A stretch of 64,000 nt of DNA, from positions 426,985,230 to 427,049,229 of the forward strand of contig CM022303.1 of NCBI GenBank assembly GCA_011799875.1, read 5' to 3'. Below, piece by piece: positions 10,801-21,287 of this stretch. The notes below the pieces were generated by a model. It saw only the letters and a program-made list of their open reading frames with translations, was not told where the DNA came from and did not search any database. Position 1 is the first letter of the stretch; the number at the start of each line of letters is the position of its first letter. Source of the stretch: Thinopyrum elongatum (Eukaryota; Streptophyta; Magnoliopsida; Poales; Poaceae). The position numbers were made by a program, and so were the translations under genes.

Positions 10801-11060
10801 CCAGCCCAGCAAAATCGTGTATTTCGAGAATATGCAAATGGGCTGTAATTTTTTTAGGAAAAAATAAATGGGCTGCATGGATGCTACATTATTTGTTCAG
10901 CCAGCCCAGCAAATTCGTGTATTTCGAGAAAGTGAAAATGGGCTGTAGTTTAAAAAAATGGGCCGCATGGACGCTAAATTATTTGTTCACCCAGCCCAGC
11001 AAATGGACTGTAACTCTAAAAAAAAGATCAAATGGACCGTAAATTCTGAAAAAATGGGTT
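10801..11060. repeat. Tandem repeat of about 90-100 bp, 2.5 copies
   Basis: Units start with CCAGCCCAGCAAA at 10801, 10901 and 10991. Each continues with a GTGTATTTCGAGAA phrase (lost in the third), an AATGGGCTGTA phrase and, in the first two, GGGC(T/C)GCATGGA(T/C)GCTA(C/A)ATTATTTGTTCA. Unit lengths are 100 and 90 bp. Confidence 0.75.
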
Positions 11061-11089
11061 GAATATGTGCCACATTTTTGGAGGCTGAA

Positions 11090-12050
11090 ATGTGGGCCAA
11101 TAGGTCGAGGCCAACGCAAGTCGTTGTCAACTTAGTCAACAAATGATTCTGACATCGATAGTCGTTGGATTTACATCCAACGACCGGCATCCATCTTCAA
11201 TCTCTCGTCTTCTTCCTCCAGCGCCGCCGGGACCACCTCCTCCCGCCTCCTGCTGCTAGCAGCTCTGCTTAGCACGCTTCGCTGTGAAGCGCTGCCCCAC
11301 CGCCGGCCAGGCCATCCCTCCACCCCACCACACCTCCTGTTCTTCTGCATCGACTGCCGAACCATGCCGCACCAGAACCAGTTAACCCTCGTACACCTCT
11401 CCGTCTACGACTCCACTCCCGCGTCTTCCCATCTCAGCTCGTTGCTGTCCGGGGCCTCGCCGTCGTCCACCACCTTGGATGTGCTTGGTGCGGTGTGGTC
11501 AACACACAAAAAAATGAATACTCCCCCTGCTAGCTGGGACCCACCATGGTGGGAGGCTGACTTGTGGGCCTACTATGTTGACGTGGACGGAGGGCTTTGT
11601 CAACTTAGTCAATATGAACGATTCTAGCTCCAGTGACCGTACGATGTCCATCCAACGGCGTAATGCTTCTTCAACCTCTGGTCTTCTTGCTCCAGCCGCC
11701 CAAACCAGCGCCGGTCGTGCCGCCTGCTCCTGCCTCCCGTGGCCGGCTCTGCTGCCGCAGAAGCCTCACCACTCCACTCTACTCCAACCTCTGGCCAAGC
11801 CATCCCTCTACTCACCCACAAACCCTGTTATTCTGCGGCGATGACAGCCTCACACCGCAGCCGAACCAGTCAACCCTCGTACTCCTCTCTACGTGGGCAT
11901 CCACTGCCGCGTCTTCCCCAGCTCTGCGTCGTCCCCTTCATAGGCCTCGCCGTCGTCCACCGCCTTGGTGCTCTTGGCGCGGCGTGGTCAATGTGGTCAC
12001 GGAACGACTTCCATTGGAAGAGTACTGTACGTGGAGAGGCTGACAGCTGG
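11090..12050. repeat. Diverged ~470-bp tandem duplication
   Basis: Two blocks (about 11090-11560 and 11565-12050) share the same order of phrases: GTCAACTTAGTCAA, CATCCAACG, TCTTCTTCCTCCAG or TCTTCTTGCTCCAG, GCCATCCCTC, CCAGTTAACCCTCGTAC or CCAGTCAACCCTCGTAC, CCGCGTCTTCCC, GCCTCGCCGTCGTCCACC and GGTGCGGTGTGGTCAA or GGCGCGGCGTGGTCAA. The GC-rich pyrimidine strand gives long but non-homologous frames; I see no gene. Confidence 0.65.
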
Positions 12051-12099
12051 GTCCACGGCCGCAGGAAAGAAGTGCAACCTTATTATGCATAAAATAATT

Positions 12100-12335
12100 A
12101 TTCCTCCACCTGACAGCAGGGTCCCACCAGAAGGGCCACCATATTTTGCAAAAAAAAAGTTTCCCCCCTGACTGCTGGGACCCACCAGCTACATCTTCGC
12201 ACGCAAGGAAGTGCGTCCATATTACGGGCAAAAAAATGATTCTCCCCCTGACAGCTGGGACCCACCAGCAATAAATTCGCACGCAAGGAAGTGCCTCCTT
12301 ATCCTCCCTGATAGTCGGGACCCACCTGGTCGAAG
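12100..12335. repeat. Short repeats around CTGGGACCCACC
   Basis: Four degenerate units of roughly 60-70 bp combine CCCCCTGACAGCTGGGACCC-like phrases with TTCGCACGCAAGGAAGTGC. Isolated copies of the GGGACCCACC phrase also occur near 10047, 11537 and elsewhere upstream, which ties 9.7-12.4 kb together as one repeat family. Confidence 0.6.
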
Positions 12336-12771
12336 CGTACGTAGCGTTGTCATTCTGGTCGCGAACGTCTACGTACATATTGGTCGATCGGTCTGTCTGC
12401 AGGCTGCAGCGATGAACCATGGCCGAGTAAGGAAGGGCACGTGTCGTAGTAGAGGCGCGGACATAGCATGTCAAGCAGTCCCGTCAATATTGTGTACATG
12501 TACGTACAACCAGGGTGCAAGAAAGTAAATACGGCCACGTACGTACATACGGGCGGGGTCTCGAACGCCTACTCACGCATACGTACGGGCCAGGGCTCGT
12601 GTACATGGAGAGGCAGCGGAGAGCAGCGACGGCGTCCTGTTCATCGGCAGCCAACCGGCTGGGTCGGAATGGAGAAACTATGTCGTCGTGTTCATCGGGA
12701 GGTAATGGAATGCGTCCTATACATCAGGAGCCAACCGGCTTGGACGGAATAGCTGAAACGAGGCCTGGCAT

Positions 12772-13015
12772 ACTGCAGAACGGAGGAAACAGCCTTCTGT
12801 TCGACCACCTATGGTCGAAACGGGATCCTTTTCACCGGGAGGTATGTGGCGTACCGCAAAACGGAGGAAACGGACTTCTCTTCGACCTCCTACGGTCGAA
12901 ACGGGGTCCTATTGATCGGGAGGGGTGTGGCGTACCGCAAAACAGAGGAAACAGACTTCTCTTCGACCTCCTACGGTCGAAATGAGGGTCCTGTTCATCG
13001 GGAGGGGTGTGGCGT
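12772..13015. repeat. 81-bp tandem repeat, three copies
   Basis: Units begin at 12772, 12853 and 12934, with a fourth partial start at 13016, giving a period of 81-82 bp. Each contains AAAACGGAGGAAACAG-like, CTTCGACCTCCTACGGTCGA and ATCGGGAGGGGTGTGGCGTA phrases. The centre CGACCTCCTACGGTCG is partly palindromic. Confidence 0.85.
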
Positions 13016-13019
13016 ACCA

Positions 13020-13420
13020 CAAAACGGGACTCCACGGGCTACTATTCATCCACCATCTACTGCCTCACTCCAGCCTCCACGGGCTACTGTTCATCCACCG
13101 TTGACCTCCTCCAGCCTCCACCTGCGACTGTTCATCCACGGCATCTCCCTCCTGCCTCCACCAGCTACTATTCATCCACGGGCTCTTGTTCTTCCAGCCT
13201 CCACCGGCTACTGTTCAACCACCCCTCCACGGGCTACTGTTCATCCAGCCCTCCACCAGCTACTGTTCAACCAGCCCTCCACGGGGTCCTGTTCATCCAC
13301 CCCCAACCGGCTCGATTGGGGTCCTGTTCATCCATCGACAACGGCCTCTACTACCACGGGGTCCTGTTCATCCAACCCCCACCGGGAACTGTTCATCCAA
13401 CCCCCAACAACCACTACTGC
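13020..13420. repeat. Short tandem repeats with ACTGTTCATCC core
   Basis: About twelve degenerate units of roughly 25-40 bp consist of a CCTCCACGGGCTACTGTTCATCC-like core, changing to GGGGTCCTGTTCATCC toward the end. The ACTGTTCATC core reappears at 14909, right after the small CACTA-like insertion. That suggests 13430 and 14903 were once adjacent. Confidence 0.75.
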
Positions 13421-13573
13421 AGGATGCTGCTAACACGGCACTATGATCAGAGACCCTTTGATGAAACTATGTGTGATGCATTAATCGCAAACGGTGATGT
13501 AAAAAAACTGTCAAAAAGATGCAAAACGTCTGCGATGGCGGGTACATCAAACACGGTTCAGATTTTACTTGCG

Positions 13574-13825
13574 TGTGCGATGCTGGGCATATGGTTGATT
13601 CAGACGAACTATTTGCGATTAGACAGAACAACAGAAACGGGCATCCATATCAATGTGTGTGCGATATACGGCATATAGTTCGCTCCGATGAACTGTTTGC
13701 TATTAGGGAAAACAACAGAAATGGTCAGCCAAATCAAGGTGTGAGTGATATACGGCATACGGTTCACTCGAATGAACTGTTTTCGATTAGGCAAGAGAAC
13801 ATAAACGGTTCAACTTAAGAAGATG
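13574..13825. repeat. 84-bp subterminal tandem repeat, three copies
   Basis: Unit starts at 13574, 13658 and 13742 give an exact 84-bp period. Each unit runs from TGTGCGATATACGGCATA through GATGAACTGTTTGC and GATTAG to ACAACAGAAACGG. These are the transposase-binding-type subterminal repeats expected inside a CACTA end (inference). Confidence 0.85.
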
Positions 13826-13955
13826 TGTGTGATACGCGGCAAACAGGCCCGGAGGTTAATTTGAGAACAAGTACACAGAGGTTAATTTGACATACATGAC
13901 TTATAAGTTTCACAGAAATCATATCACTTTTTTTGGAAAACATTTAATTGCGTTG

Positions 13956-14210
13956 AATGTATATAGTGCTCCGTCCTATTAGTTGAATTAACCTCGAGGT
14001 CCATGTTTTGGAAACATGTTGTAAAGTAACGGGATAGACCTTCATTCAAGCCAATTAACATGTGTTCAAAAAACAAAAATTATCAAAAAGTAACGAGATA
14101 GACCTTCTTCAAACCAATCAACATGTGTTCAAAAAACAGAAAATGTCATAAATTACAAAACAAGGACCTTGAGGTTAATTCAACTAATAGGAGGGAGCAC
14201 TATATACATT
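13956..14210. mobile_element. MITE with 47-bp terminal inverted repeats (Stowaway-like)
   Basis: The left arm (13956-14002) and right arm (14164-14210) are inverted repeats with only two mismatches. They include GTGCTCCGTCCTATTAGTTG on the left and its complement with GGAGGGAGCAC on the right, within TATA-rich ends. The CTCCxTCCxATTAG motif resembles Stowaway/mariner MITE ends. The interior holds a direct duplication of about 62 bp (AGTAACGxGATAGACCTTC...ACATGTGTTCAAAAAACA twice). Confidence 0.8.
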
Positions 14211-14544
14211 AGCCTGCTAATGGCTAATTAGCCTACTAATTGGGTTTTGCTATTGCAAACGGTTATTGAGAAAATACCATGGGCGATGACCTCAGGCAAC
14301 ACACACAGTTTCTAGGAATAAACCGTGTTGGGTCAATGAACAATCACACATGACATTCTCTTGAAAACTGTTTGCGTTAGGCCACCTTGCGCAAACGTTT
14401 ACAACATAAAAACTGTGTGTGATGGACAACCTTTGCCACACATTTTCTTCTACGCACCGTGTGTGATGCATTCAATAACGCAAACGATAAAATTGTTAAT
14501 ATCGTGTGCAATGGCAACACTATCACAAACGATTTAACGGGGAA

Positions 14545-14665
14545 AATTGTGTGTGATGTACCTACGAACGGAAACGTTTTCCTTGGAGCGACTGTGTGGG
14601 ATGTATATACGAACGGAAACGTTTAGCAGGGACTGACTGCGTGGGATGTACTTACGACTGGAAAT
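14545..14665. repeat. ~45-bp subterminal tandem repeat
   Basis: Three units contain GTGTGTGATGTAC or GTGTGGGATGTAT followed by TACGAACGGAAACGTTT, starting near 14550, 14594 and 14639. They belong to the right subterminal region of the small CACTA-like element. Confidence 0.7.
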
Positions 14666-14902
14666 GATTTCGCCTGTATAATTGTATTTTTTTAGCACTA
14701 CTTTACGTATAACCGTATTTGATCGCTCGCCGGTTGCACACGACCTCATTTTGCCGAGCGTGTGTGCCAGGAGGGCATATCACCGACGGTTTCTGGGTCG
14801 TGTGGGAAGGACCCCCTTATCGCAGTCACTCACTAGGTGACGGTTCAGAACACCTTCGCGGAAAGGGGTTAAAAACCGTTTGTATAGCACCTCGCTGTAC
14901 CA

Positions 14903-15449
14903 GTGAACGCTCACTGTTCATCAAGAGGCAGCAGGTTCGATCGGCTTCAGTTAGCAGCAGTAGCGAAGGAACCGCTCGATTGGGTTCAGTTAACATCCAG
15001 GGATCGATCGATCGCTCGGGTTCAGTAACGCGTAGCCAGTGCAATCGCTCGGGTTCAGTAGGCGAACGCCTCGCTCGGGTTCAGTTAGAGCCCAACACCT
15101 CGCACCCACGCGCGTACGTGTACGAGAGAAACATGCAATCCCTCCATGCATCGCTCGGCCCCGACCACCCACCGTAACCGGGATTTCCCCGATATTTTCC
15201 TCGCGCTTGCTTCTACCACGGTTTTTTCCATCATGGACGGCCCAAAGAATGTCGTGCAGCTGCATCTCCGGCCCGCCCAGGACGAAAAGCCCATTTTCTG
15301 TCATGATTTTTTGTCATAGAAGTAGGAGCCCACCACATCTATGATGATACCGGGTTTTGTCACAATTATCGTCATAGAAGTGTCATAAGCATGACAGAAA
15401 AAAATTCATTCGGCCCAAAATGTCACGGATGTGTCTTTTTTTTGTAGTG
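14903..15449. mobile_element. Right end of a larger CACTA transposon
   Basis: The terminus ...TTTTTTTTGTAGTG at 15449 is the complement of CACTACAAAAAAAA, a canonical CACTA end. It is followed by CAT (15450-15452), the likely right copy of a 3-bp TSD. Inside lie TCATAGAAG/TGTCATGA-type subterminal motifs (15300-15420) and five copies of TCGCTCGGGTTCAGTT (14930-15090). The repeat tract to the left of the nested insertion (at least 12.5-13.4 kb, perhaps back beyond the window start) would be the rest of this element. No left terminus is visible. Confidence 0.65.
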
Positions 15450-16741
15450 CATACTGCAAGATCCATCGGACCAAGGGCAATGATCTCCAAGAGTGTCATC
15501 ATGTTGAGCAAGTCGTCAGGAAGTAGAAAGCTGAGTACGAGAAGCGTGACAAGGAGAGAAACCAAGATGGCGTTGGCGAGAAGGGCCAAGGCGGCAGAGG
15601 AGGCCACCCCGGCAAGGTCCCTCAACAGCAAGGGAAACCTGCTAAAGGCCATGAGAAGAAGGAAGGTGATTATGAAATTGGTGAAGAGGATGAAGAGGAA
15701 ACCAGTGAGCAAGAGTTTCAGAAAGCCACTGACGCCCTGTGCATTGACAGAGGCACTTCTTTGCACTCCTCTCACCGCCAGCTTAAACAGTGGGCATGTA
15801 AAGTCAATACTATGGAGCCAGCGGCAGATTCCTGGAAACCACTCAAGTGGTCTCGCACGCCCATCATCTTTGATGAAGAGGATCACCCTGACCGCACCAC
15901 TACGGTAGGGTGCTTGCCATTGTTGGTTTCGCCAACAATCCGCAACCTCAAGGTCACAAAGATGTTGGTTGACGATGTGGCAGGGTTGAATCCGATTTCC
16001 CCCAAGGTAATCAGCAAGCTATAGATATCAGATGAAGAGCTCAAGGTTACTGGCATGTTTCAACGGATCAACCCCGGCAGGAGTCGTCCAAAGGGGAAGA
16101 TCACGCTGCCAGTGACATTTGGAGAAGAATTGAACTATCGAACCGAGAAGATTGTGTTCGACGTGGTCGACCTTCCTTTGCCATACAATGTGATACTTGG
16201 TCGACCTGCCGTGGCAAAGTTTATGGCGGCATCCCTCTATGCCTACAACACTATGAAGATGCCAGGACCGATGGGCGTCATTTCTATCCCGTCAGACAAG
16301 AAGGATGCAATCATATGCGTGGATAAGATGTACCGGGATGCGGTCGCTGCCGAGGCCGCAGAAGCCGCAGTTCCCTCCAAGGAAAACAAGCAAGTAAGAA
16401 AAGCTAGCAGGGATACCAGCAAAGAATCCGGGAAGCATACCTCTCCGCAGTGTGCTGCGCCTGTCGACAACTTGCCAGAGAGTTCCACTAGCAAGAGATC
16501 GAAGGTCACTGCACCTCCTGTGAAGAAGGTCCCAGCAGGGCTGGTTGGCGCTGATGGTACGTTTACTATCAGTTCCACCCTTGTAGACAAATATGAAAGC
16601 GCGCTCGTTGCCTTCCTGCGGGCGAATATCGATGTGTTTGCTTGGCAACCATCTGACATCCCCGGCATTCCCAGGGAGGTAATCGAGCACCACCTTGCTC
16701 TCTGCCCTCATGCCCGGCCCATCAAGCAGAAGGTCAGTTAG
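15450..16741 (+). pseudogene. Gypsy gag C-terminus and aspartic protease, broken
   Basis: The segment starts with a basic, Lys/Glu/Gly-rich gag tail (to about 15700; frame changes present) and passes into a protease-like region. The usual catalytic motif is altered: LVDDVAGLNPIS at ~15970-16005 where the family has a D-G-G/A-type triad. A TAG at 16022-16024 interrupts the frame. It then continues with the RPKGKITLPVTFG and YNVILGRPAVAKFMA motifs that connect protease and RT in Tat-like elements, a Lys/Ala-rich linker, and a TAG at 16739-16741. The frame is constant from 15761 onward, so this is one ORF damaged by stops. Confidence 0.7.
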
Positions 16742-17818
16742 CAAGCCTTGGAGTGGCAGTAGTTCATTGCCGAAGAGATCAAGAACCTTGAAGCGGCTGG
16801 TTTGGTCAGAGGAGTATTGCATACAACATGGTTGGCAGACCTAGTGGTAGTGCACAAGGCGAATGGGAAGTGGAGGCTTTGCATAGATTTCGCAGATCTG
16901 AATAAAGCATGCCCAAAGGACCCATTCCCCTTGCCGCACATCAATCAGATCGTGGATTCCACCTCCGGATGTGATCTGCTTTCCTTCTTGGATGCCTACT
17001 CCGGGTACCACTAGATATTCATGTCCAAGGAAGACGAGGAGAAGACCGCATTCATAACCCCATGTGGCACGTATTGCTTTGTACGGATGCCCTTTGGGTT
17101 AAAGAGTGTTGGGTCCAATTTTGTGAGAGCTGTGCAAATTCGGTTTGAGTCTTAGCTGCACAGGAATATTGAAGCTTACATGGATGACATAGTGGTCAAG
17201 ACCAAGAACAGATCAACACTCATTCAGGACTTGGAAGAAACCTTTGCAAACCTGCGCAAGATCAACTTGAAGCTGAACCCAGAGAAGTGTGTGTTTGGCG
17301 TTCCCTCCGGCAAGCTACTTGTCTTCTTTGTGTCTCACCGGGGAATAGAGGCCAACCACGACAAGATCAGAGCAATCAAGCAGATTCAAGCACCCAAGAC
17401 AGTCAAGGACATGAGGCGTTTAACTGGATGTGTTGCCGTGCTGAGTAGGTTCATTTCCAAGTCTGCCAAGCGCGCCCTGCCGTTCTTCAAAATTTTGAAG
17501 AAGGCAGGGCCCATGAAGTGCACCCCGGAGGCTGAAGCGGTGCTGCAGGACTTTAACACTTACCTTTCCTCTGTTCCCACCTTGGTCGCTCCTAAACCGC
17601 AAGAGCCGTTGCTGCTATATCTGGTGGCAACCAATCAAGTGGTTAGTGCAGCACTGGTGGCACAGCGGGAAGTGGAAGAAGGTGCAGCTGTGGCTACTAT
17701 CCGCCCTGGAGAAGGAAGCGAACCGGTCACGACAGGATTGATTGCGGACCGGGAGAAAGAAGAGCAGGGTAGTGAAGGCAATCCCAAGACCGCGACAAAG
17801 AAGAAGGTGGTGCAGTGA
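16742..17818 (+). pseudogene. Gypsy reverse transcriptase, several in-frame stops
   Basis: RT would copy element RNA into DNA in cytoplasmic particles. Recognisable blocks are WLADLVVVHKANGKWRLCID (~16830-16890), LNKACPKDPFPLP, FLDAYSGYH and the catalytic YMDDIVVKTK at ~17177-17206. A connection domain with RRLTGCVAVLSRFI and a truncated tether follow. In-frame stops occur at 17012-17014, near 17153 and at 17816-17818, all in one frame. Most replace a codon where CAG or CGA would be expected, consistent with C-to-T decay. The product cannot be made as one protein. Confidence 0.8.
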
Positions 17819-18600
17819 CCAGTCTACTTTGTAAGCTCCCTGTTCCAGGGGGCTAGATCAAGGTATTCTGGGGTGCAGAAATTAATCTTCCGCCATGTCA
17901 CGGCCTCGAGGAAGCTGCGCCACTACTTCCAAGCCCACGAGATCACAGTTGTCACCCGTTTCCCTTTACAACACATGCCGAGAAACCCTGAAGCCACCGG
18001 CAGAATAGTTGAATTGGCATTGGAATTATCAAGCTTTGGACTGAAGTACGAAAGCACCTCGACCATTCAGAGCAGAGCGCTGGCAGATTTCATTGTAGAG
18101 TGGACACCTACTCTAGACGAAGAGATGCTTGGAACAGTTATCCTTGGCAAGGAACCGCCCCAAGAGTGGATCATGTACTTTGATGGTGCTTTCTCACTGC
18201 AAGGTGCGGGGCTGGCGTGCTCTTCGTCGCACCCACCGGAGAGCACCTGAAGTATGTGGTCCAAATGCACTTTCCCCGGGAGAAGGCTACCAACAACACT
18301 GCTGAATATGAAGGGCTCATTGCCGGGCTCAGGATTGCGATAGTTTTGGGGATCAAGAAGTTAATCATCCTGGAGATCACAACTTGTGGTGAGGCAAGTC
18401 AACAAGGATTACCAGAGCCTGTTAATGGAGGCATACGTTAAAGAGGTGAGGAAGTTGGAGGAACACTTGACGGATTGCAAACGGAGCATGTACCATGTGT
18501 GGAAAACAGCATCGCTGATTATCTGTCAAAGTGTGCCGCACAAAAGCTCCCTAGGAACCAGGGACCTTTGTCCTCCATCTGACTCAACCATCAGTATCTC
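17819..18600 (+). pseudogene. Gypsy RNase H, frameshifted
   Basis: RNase H would degrade the RNA strand of the hybrid. The frame opens with PVYFVSSLFQGA, then RHYFQAHEITVVT and the first catalytic block YFDGAFSLQGAG (~18180). A one-base loss in a G run near 18210 moves the continuation (APTGEHLKYVVQMHFPREKATNNTAEYEGLIAGL) to the next frame. A second shift near 18375 removes the third catalytic-Asp region: LEITTC appears where the family has a GDS-type motif. The rest is readable only in pieces. Confidence 0.7.
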
Positions 18601-20063
18601 CATTGGCGATGGCTAGGAAGAAGAGGAAGCTGGACTCCGGCAAGCCTTTACCGGCAGAACCTTCAGAGGTCCGCGGTAGAGGAGCTGCCGGGAACAACTC
18701 CACCTTGCTTGGTGAGCCGCACTGTTCCGCAGGACCACAGGTCTTTTTGGTTGGGGCAGGCGCTCCCATGAGTGAGGAGGTGCCATTGGCCATAGTTATC
18801 GAGCCTCAAGCTCCAACCTGGGCACAGCACATCGTCCGCTACCTCAAAACTGGAGAACTTCCTGAAGAGCAAGAAGAGGCTGAAAAAGTAGCCCGGAGGG
18901 CCAGTATGTATCAGTTTGTCGAGGACACATTATACAGAAGGAGGCCCAGAAGGAGGCCCAACGGTGTGAAATTGAAGTGCATTTGCCGGGAAGAGGGGAA
19001 GGAACTGTTGGCAGAGATACACAAAGGCACATGCGGCTCTCATATTGGATCAAGAGCCTTGGTTGGAAAAGCTTTTCGGCAAGGTTTCTACTGGCCCACA
19101 GCCCTCCAAGATGCAACCGAGCTAGTCACCAGATGTGAGGCCTGCCAGTTCCACTCCAAGAACATCCATCAACCTGCTCAAGCTCTCTAGATGATCCTTT
19201 TATCATGGCCATTTTCGGTCTGGGGGCTTGACATCTTGGGCCCTTTCCCCCGTGCTACCGGGGGCTTTGAATTCTTGTACGTCGCAATTGACAAGTTTAC
19301 AAAGTGGCCGGAAGTGGAGCCTGTGAGGAAGGTGACCGCACAATCAGCTATCAAGTTCTTGAAGCGATTGGTGTGCCGTTTTGGAGTACCCGCCAGAGTC
19401 ATCACTAACAACGGCACCCAATTCACAAGCCGCGCCTTCATGCAATACGTTCAAACCCTCGGAAGCAAAGTTTCATTCGCCTCTATTGCCCATCCCAGAA
19501 GCAATGGACAAGATGAGAGGGCGAACGTTGAAGTGCTACAAGGACTCAAGACAAAAACAATATATAGGCTGCAAAAGTGTGGCAGACACTGGACCGACGA
19601 GCTGCCGGTGGTTCTTTGGTCCCTCCATACGACACCAAATCGAGTTATCGGCCAGATTCCCTTCTCCCTAGTCTATGGGGCAGAAGTAGTGCTCCCCACG
19701 GAAGTCATATACGGGTCACCTCAACTATTTGCCTACGATGTAGAGCAAGAGCAGCACCGGCATGACGATGCCGTGCTTCTTGATGAGAAACATCTCCAGG
19801 CTGCTGTACGTGCTGCATGCTACCAGCAAGCCCCGCGCCGCTATCACAGCTGCAGGGTCCATGCCCAGAGCCTGGAGGAAGGCGACCTTGTCCTTAGGCG
19901 TGTTTAGTCCGCCAAGAGTTCCAACAAGTTGACACCAAAGTGGGAAGGCCCTTACTGGGTAGTACGAGTCACTAGACCTGGCGCAGTCCGTCTGGAGAGA
20001 GAAGATGGCATTAAAATGCAAAACTCATGGAATATTGAGCATATTGGCAAGTTCTACCCGTAA
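18601..20063 (+). pseudogene. Gypsy integrase, catalytic residue lost
   Basis: Integrase would insert the cDNA into chromosomal DNA. The HHCC zinc domain is visible (H...GSHIGSRALVGKAF...GFYWPT...CEACQ, ~19010-19150), followed by a TAG at 19188-19190. The core follows: WGLDILGPF with the first Asp, then ITNNGTQFTS (~19400), where the second catalytic Asp is replaced by Asn, then NGQDERANVEVL with the Glu. The C-terminal part has LHTTPNRVIGQIPFSLVYGAE, a TAG at 19905-19907, and KLTPKWEGPYWVV to a TAA at 20061-20063. All are in one frame, so damage is by substitutions. Confidence 0.8.
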
Positions 20064-21235
20064 GGCGCGGCTGCCGGGCCCTGCCCCGACAGCCACCCTT
20101 TTGTACAAGCCTTGCCGATGTTGCATGTAACCCTTTGTACAAAGCCAGGCGCAGACCTTGAGCAACAGATAAATAAACGAAGCGCTGGCGCCCTAAAAAT
20201 AACGTGCATGCATGAGTAGCTTAGCATAAGCATACCATGATCATTTAGATGAGGTCATATGCTGCTATGTTTTCCCCTGCACTTACTATAGGACTCTTGC
20301 CGCGGATCCAATCCTGGGAAGAAGAGACGGAAAGCAAGCTTACATATCGATCCTCTACAAGCCAAACAGATAAGTTTTTGTTTTTATCCATACATGTCTT
20401 TGTAAGAAAAAAACTTGTGCATAATGAAACCTTGTCACCTTTGAAACATTTGTGCTCCCATCCCTTGACCCGAACGTTGCTTTGGTCGGGAAGGTTGTAG
20501 TGGCATTTGACGGAGAAAGGTTGACAAGGGGCCGGTTCCCTTCCATACTTTTAAAAGCCCGGCAGGCCTGGCCCCGCGGCAATAAAGGAAGGCACCGGCA
20601 AGATAGCTTGCCGAGGAAACTTGTTGACTTAAAAGTATAGAGGCGTTCATCCTCTGGATGGATAGGATACATGCACAAGTAGCTGGCAAGGCTTGTCTGT
20701 TTCATTAATATGCGGATAAACAAGTATAGATCTTACAGAGCACAAACATGGATAAAATAGATTACATATTTGAGACTAAAATTTGGCATACACCTACATA
20801 TTTTAGACTGAAAAAAGGTAAGTGCCCCGTAATCCCTTTGTTGTCCCTCTCCTCCTAGGAACTACAGTGGGAGGTGAAGAGTTCAAAAGGAGCACCCAGG
20901 CAGAAGCCCAGCCTGACCCCGTCAAGACCCGTGCGATGGAGCTTGACAAGATCAGGAGGGCGCGAATGAAGGTGATGGATTGGGATAACGGCTAGGCGAT
21001 CCCCTGGTCACCGCCACCAGGGCCAGTAGCGAACGGCAGCATGGACACCGGCAGGAAGGACGAAGCCAGAGTCCACGGGGAAGCCTGCCGGGGTCCAGAT
21101 GGAAGACCACTAGAGGAGGCGAAGACGCCACCCGCACCCAACACCCCGGCAAATTGCCTTGCCGGGGAGGAGATGCAGGTGCAGATGGTGGTGCTGCTGG
21201 CTGACGGTGATGGTGTGGCTGGTGTTCAGCCGGAG
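20064..21235. other. Non-coding region 3' of the Gypsy pol
   Basis: This spans the pol stop to the stop codon of the antisense B3-like frame. No protein-like frame, LTR border or RNA gene was found. A short frame near 20865-20992 (GEEFKRSTQAEAQPD...) follows a plausible splice acceptor (CTCCTCCTAG) but has no recognisable homology. Confidence 0.45.
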
Positions 21236-21287
21236 TCGGAGCCATCGTCCTCCCGACCGGCTCCGCCGTCATCGCCGTCGCTGTCCT
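21236..21287 (-). pseudogene. C-terminal acidic tail of a B3-like reading frame (distal part)
   Basis: On the minus strand this is the last part of a frame closing at TGA 21236-21238 with residues such as SDGDDGGAGREDDGSDSG. It is separated from its 5' part (38745-39030) by the 17.5-kb retrotransposon. When the insertion and one copy of the GTCCT duplication are removed, the acidic Ser/Asp/Glu tail runs through the junction in frame. Confidence 0.6.

Larger units (their letters stand above)
13435..14902. mobile_element. Small non-autonomous CACTA-like transposon (right end defined)
   Basis: The right end reads ...GCTGTACCAGTG at 14902. Reverse-complemented, it begins CACTGGTACAGCGAGGTGCTATACAAACGG and matches, over more than 100 bp, the left end of a second element at 51011 (CACTGGTACCGTAAGATGC...). 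Subterminal regions are filled with GTGTGTGATG and AAACGG motifs, typical of CACTA elements. The left border is uncertain (about 13430-13440) and no transposase is present. It holds a nested MITE. Confidence 0.6.
15450..21287 (+). mobile_element. Decayed Gypsy (Tat-like) retrotransposon, internal part
   Basis: Protease, reverse transcriptase, RNase H and integrase occur in Gypsy order on the plus strand between 15450 and 20063, followed by non-coding DNA. The 5' side is cut by the CACTA terminus at 15449; gag and the 5' LTR are not visible. No LTR of this element is identifiable. The right side was later split by the 21288-38744 insertion. Confidence 0.75.

Noticed and set aside
12772..13015. 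CRISPR-like array
   Set aside because: Units are contiguous 81-bp tandem repeats with no unique spacers, in a plant-type genome; no cas genes.
12515..13678. Overlapping long frames through the tandem arrays at 12.5-13.7 kb
   Set aside because: The frames are open only because the 81-bp unit is a multiple of three and the others are short repeats; residues are repetitive Ser/Thr/Pro or Phe/Asp/Arg without a domain.
18603..18793. Separate antisense or sense small genes over the RNase H/integrase junction
   Set aside because: They are shadows of the decayed pol frame; the sense translation already explains the sequence.
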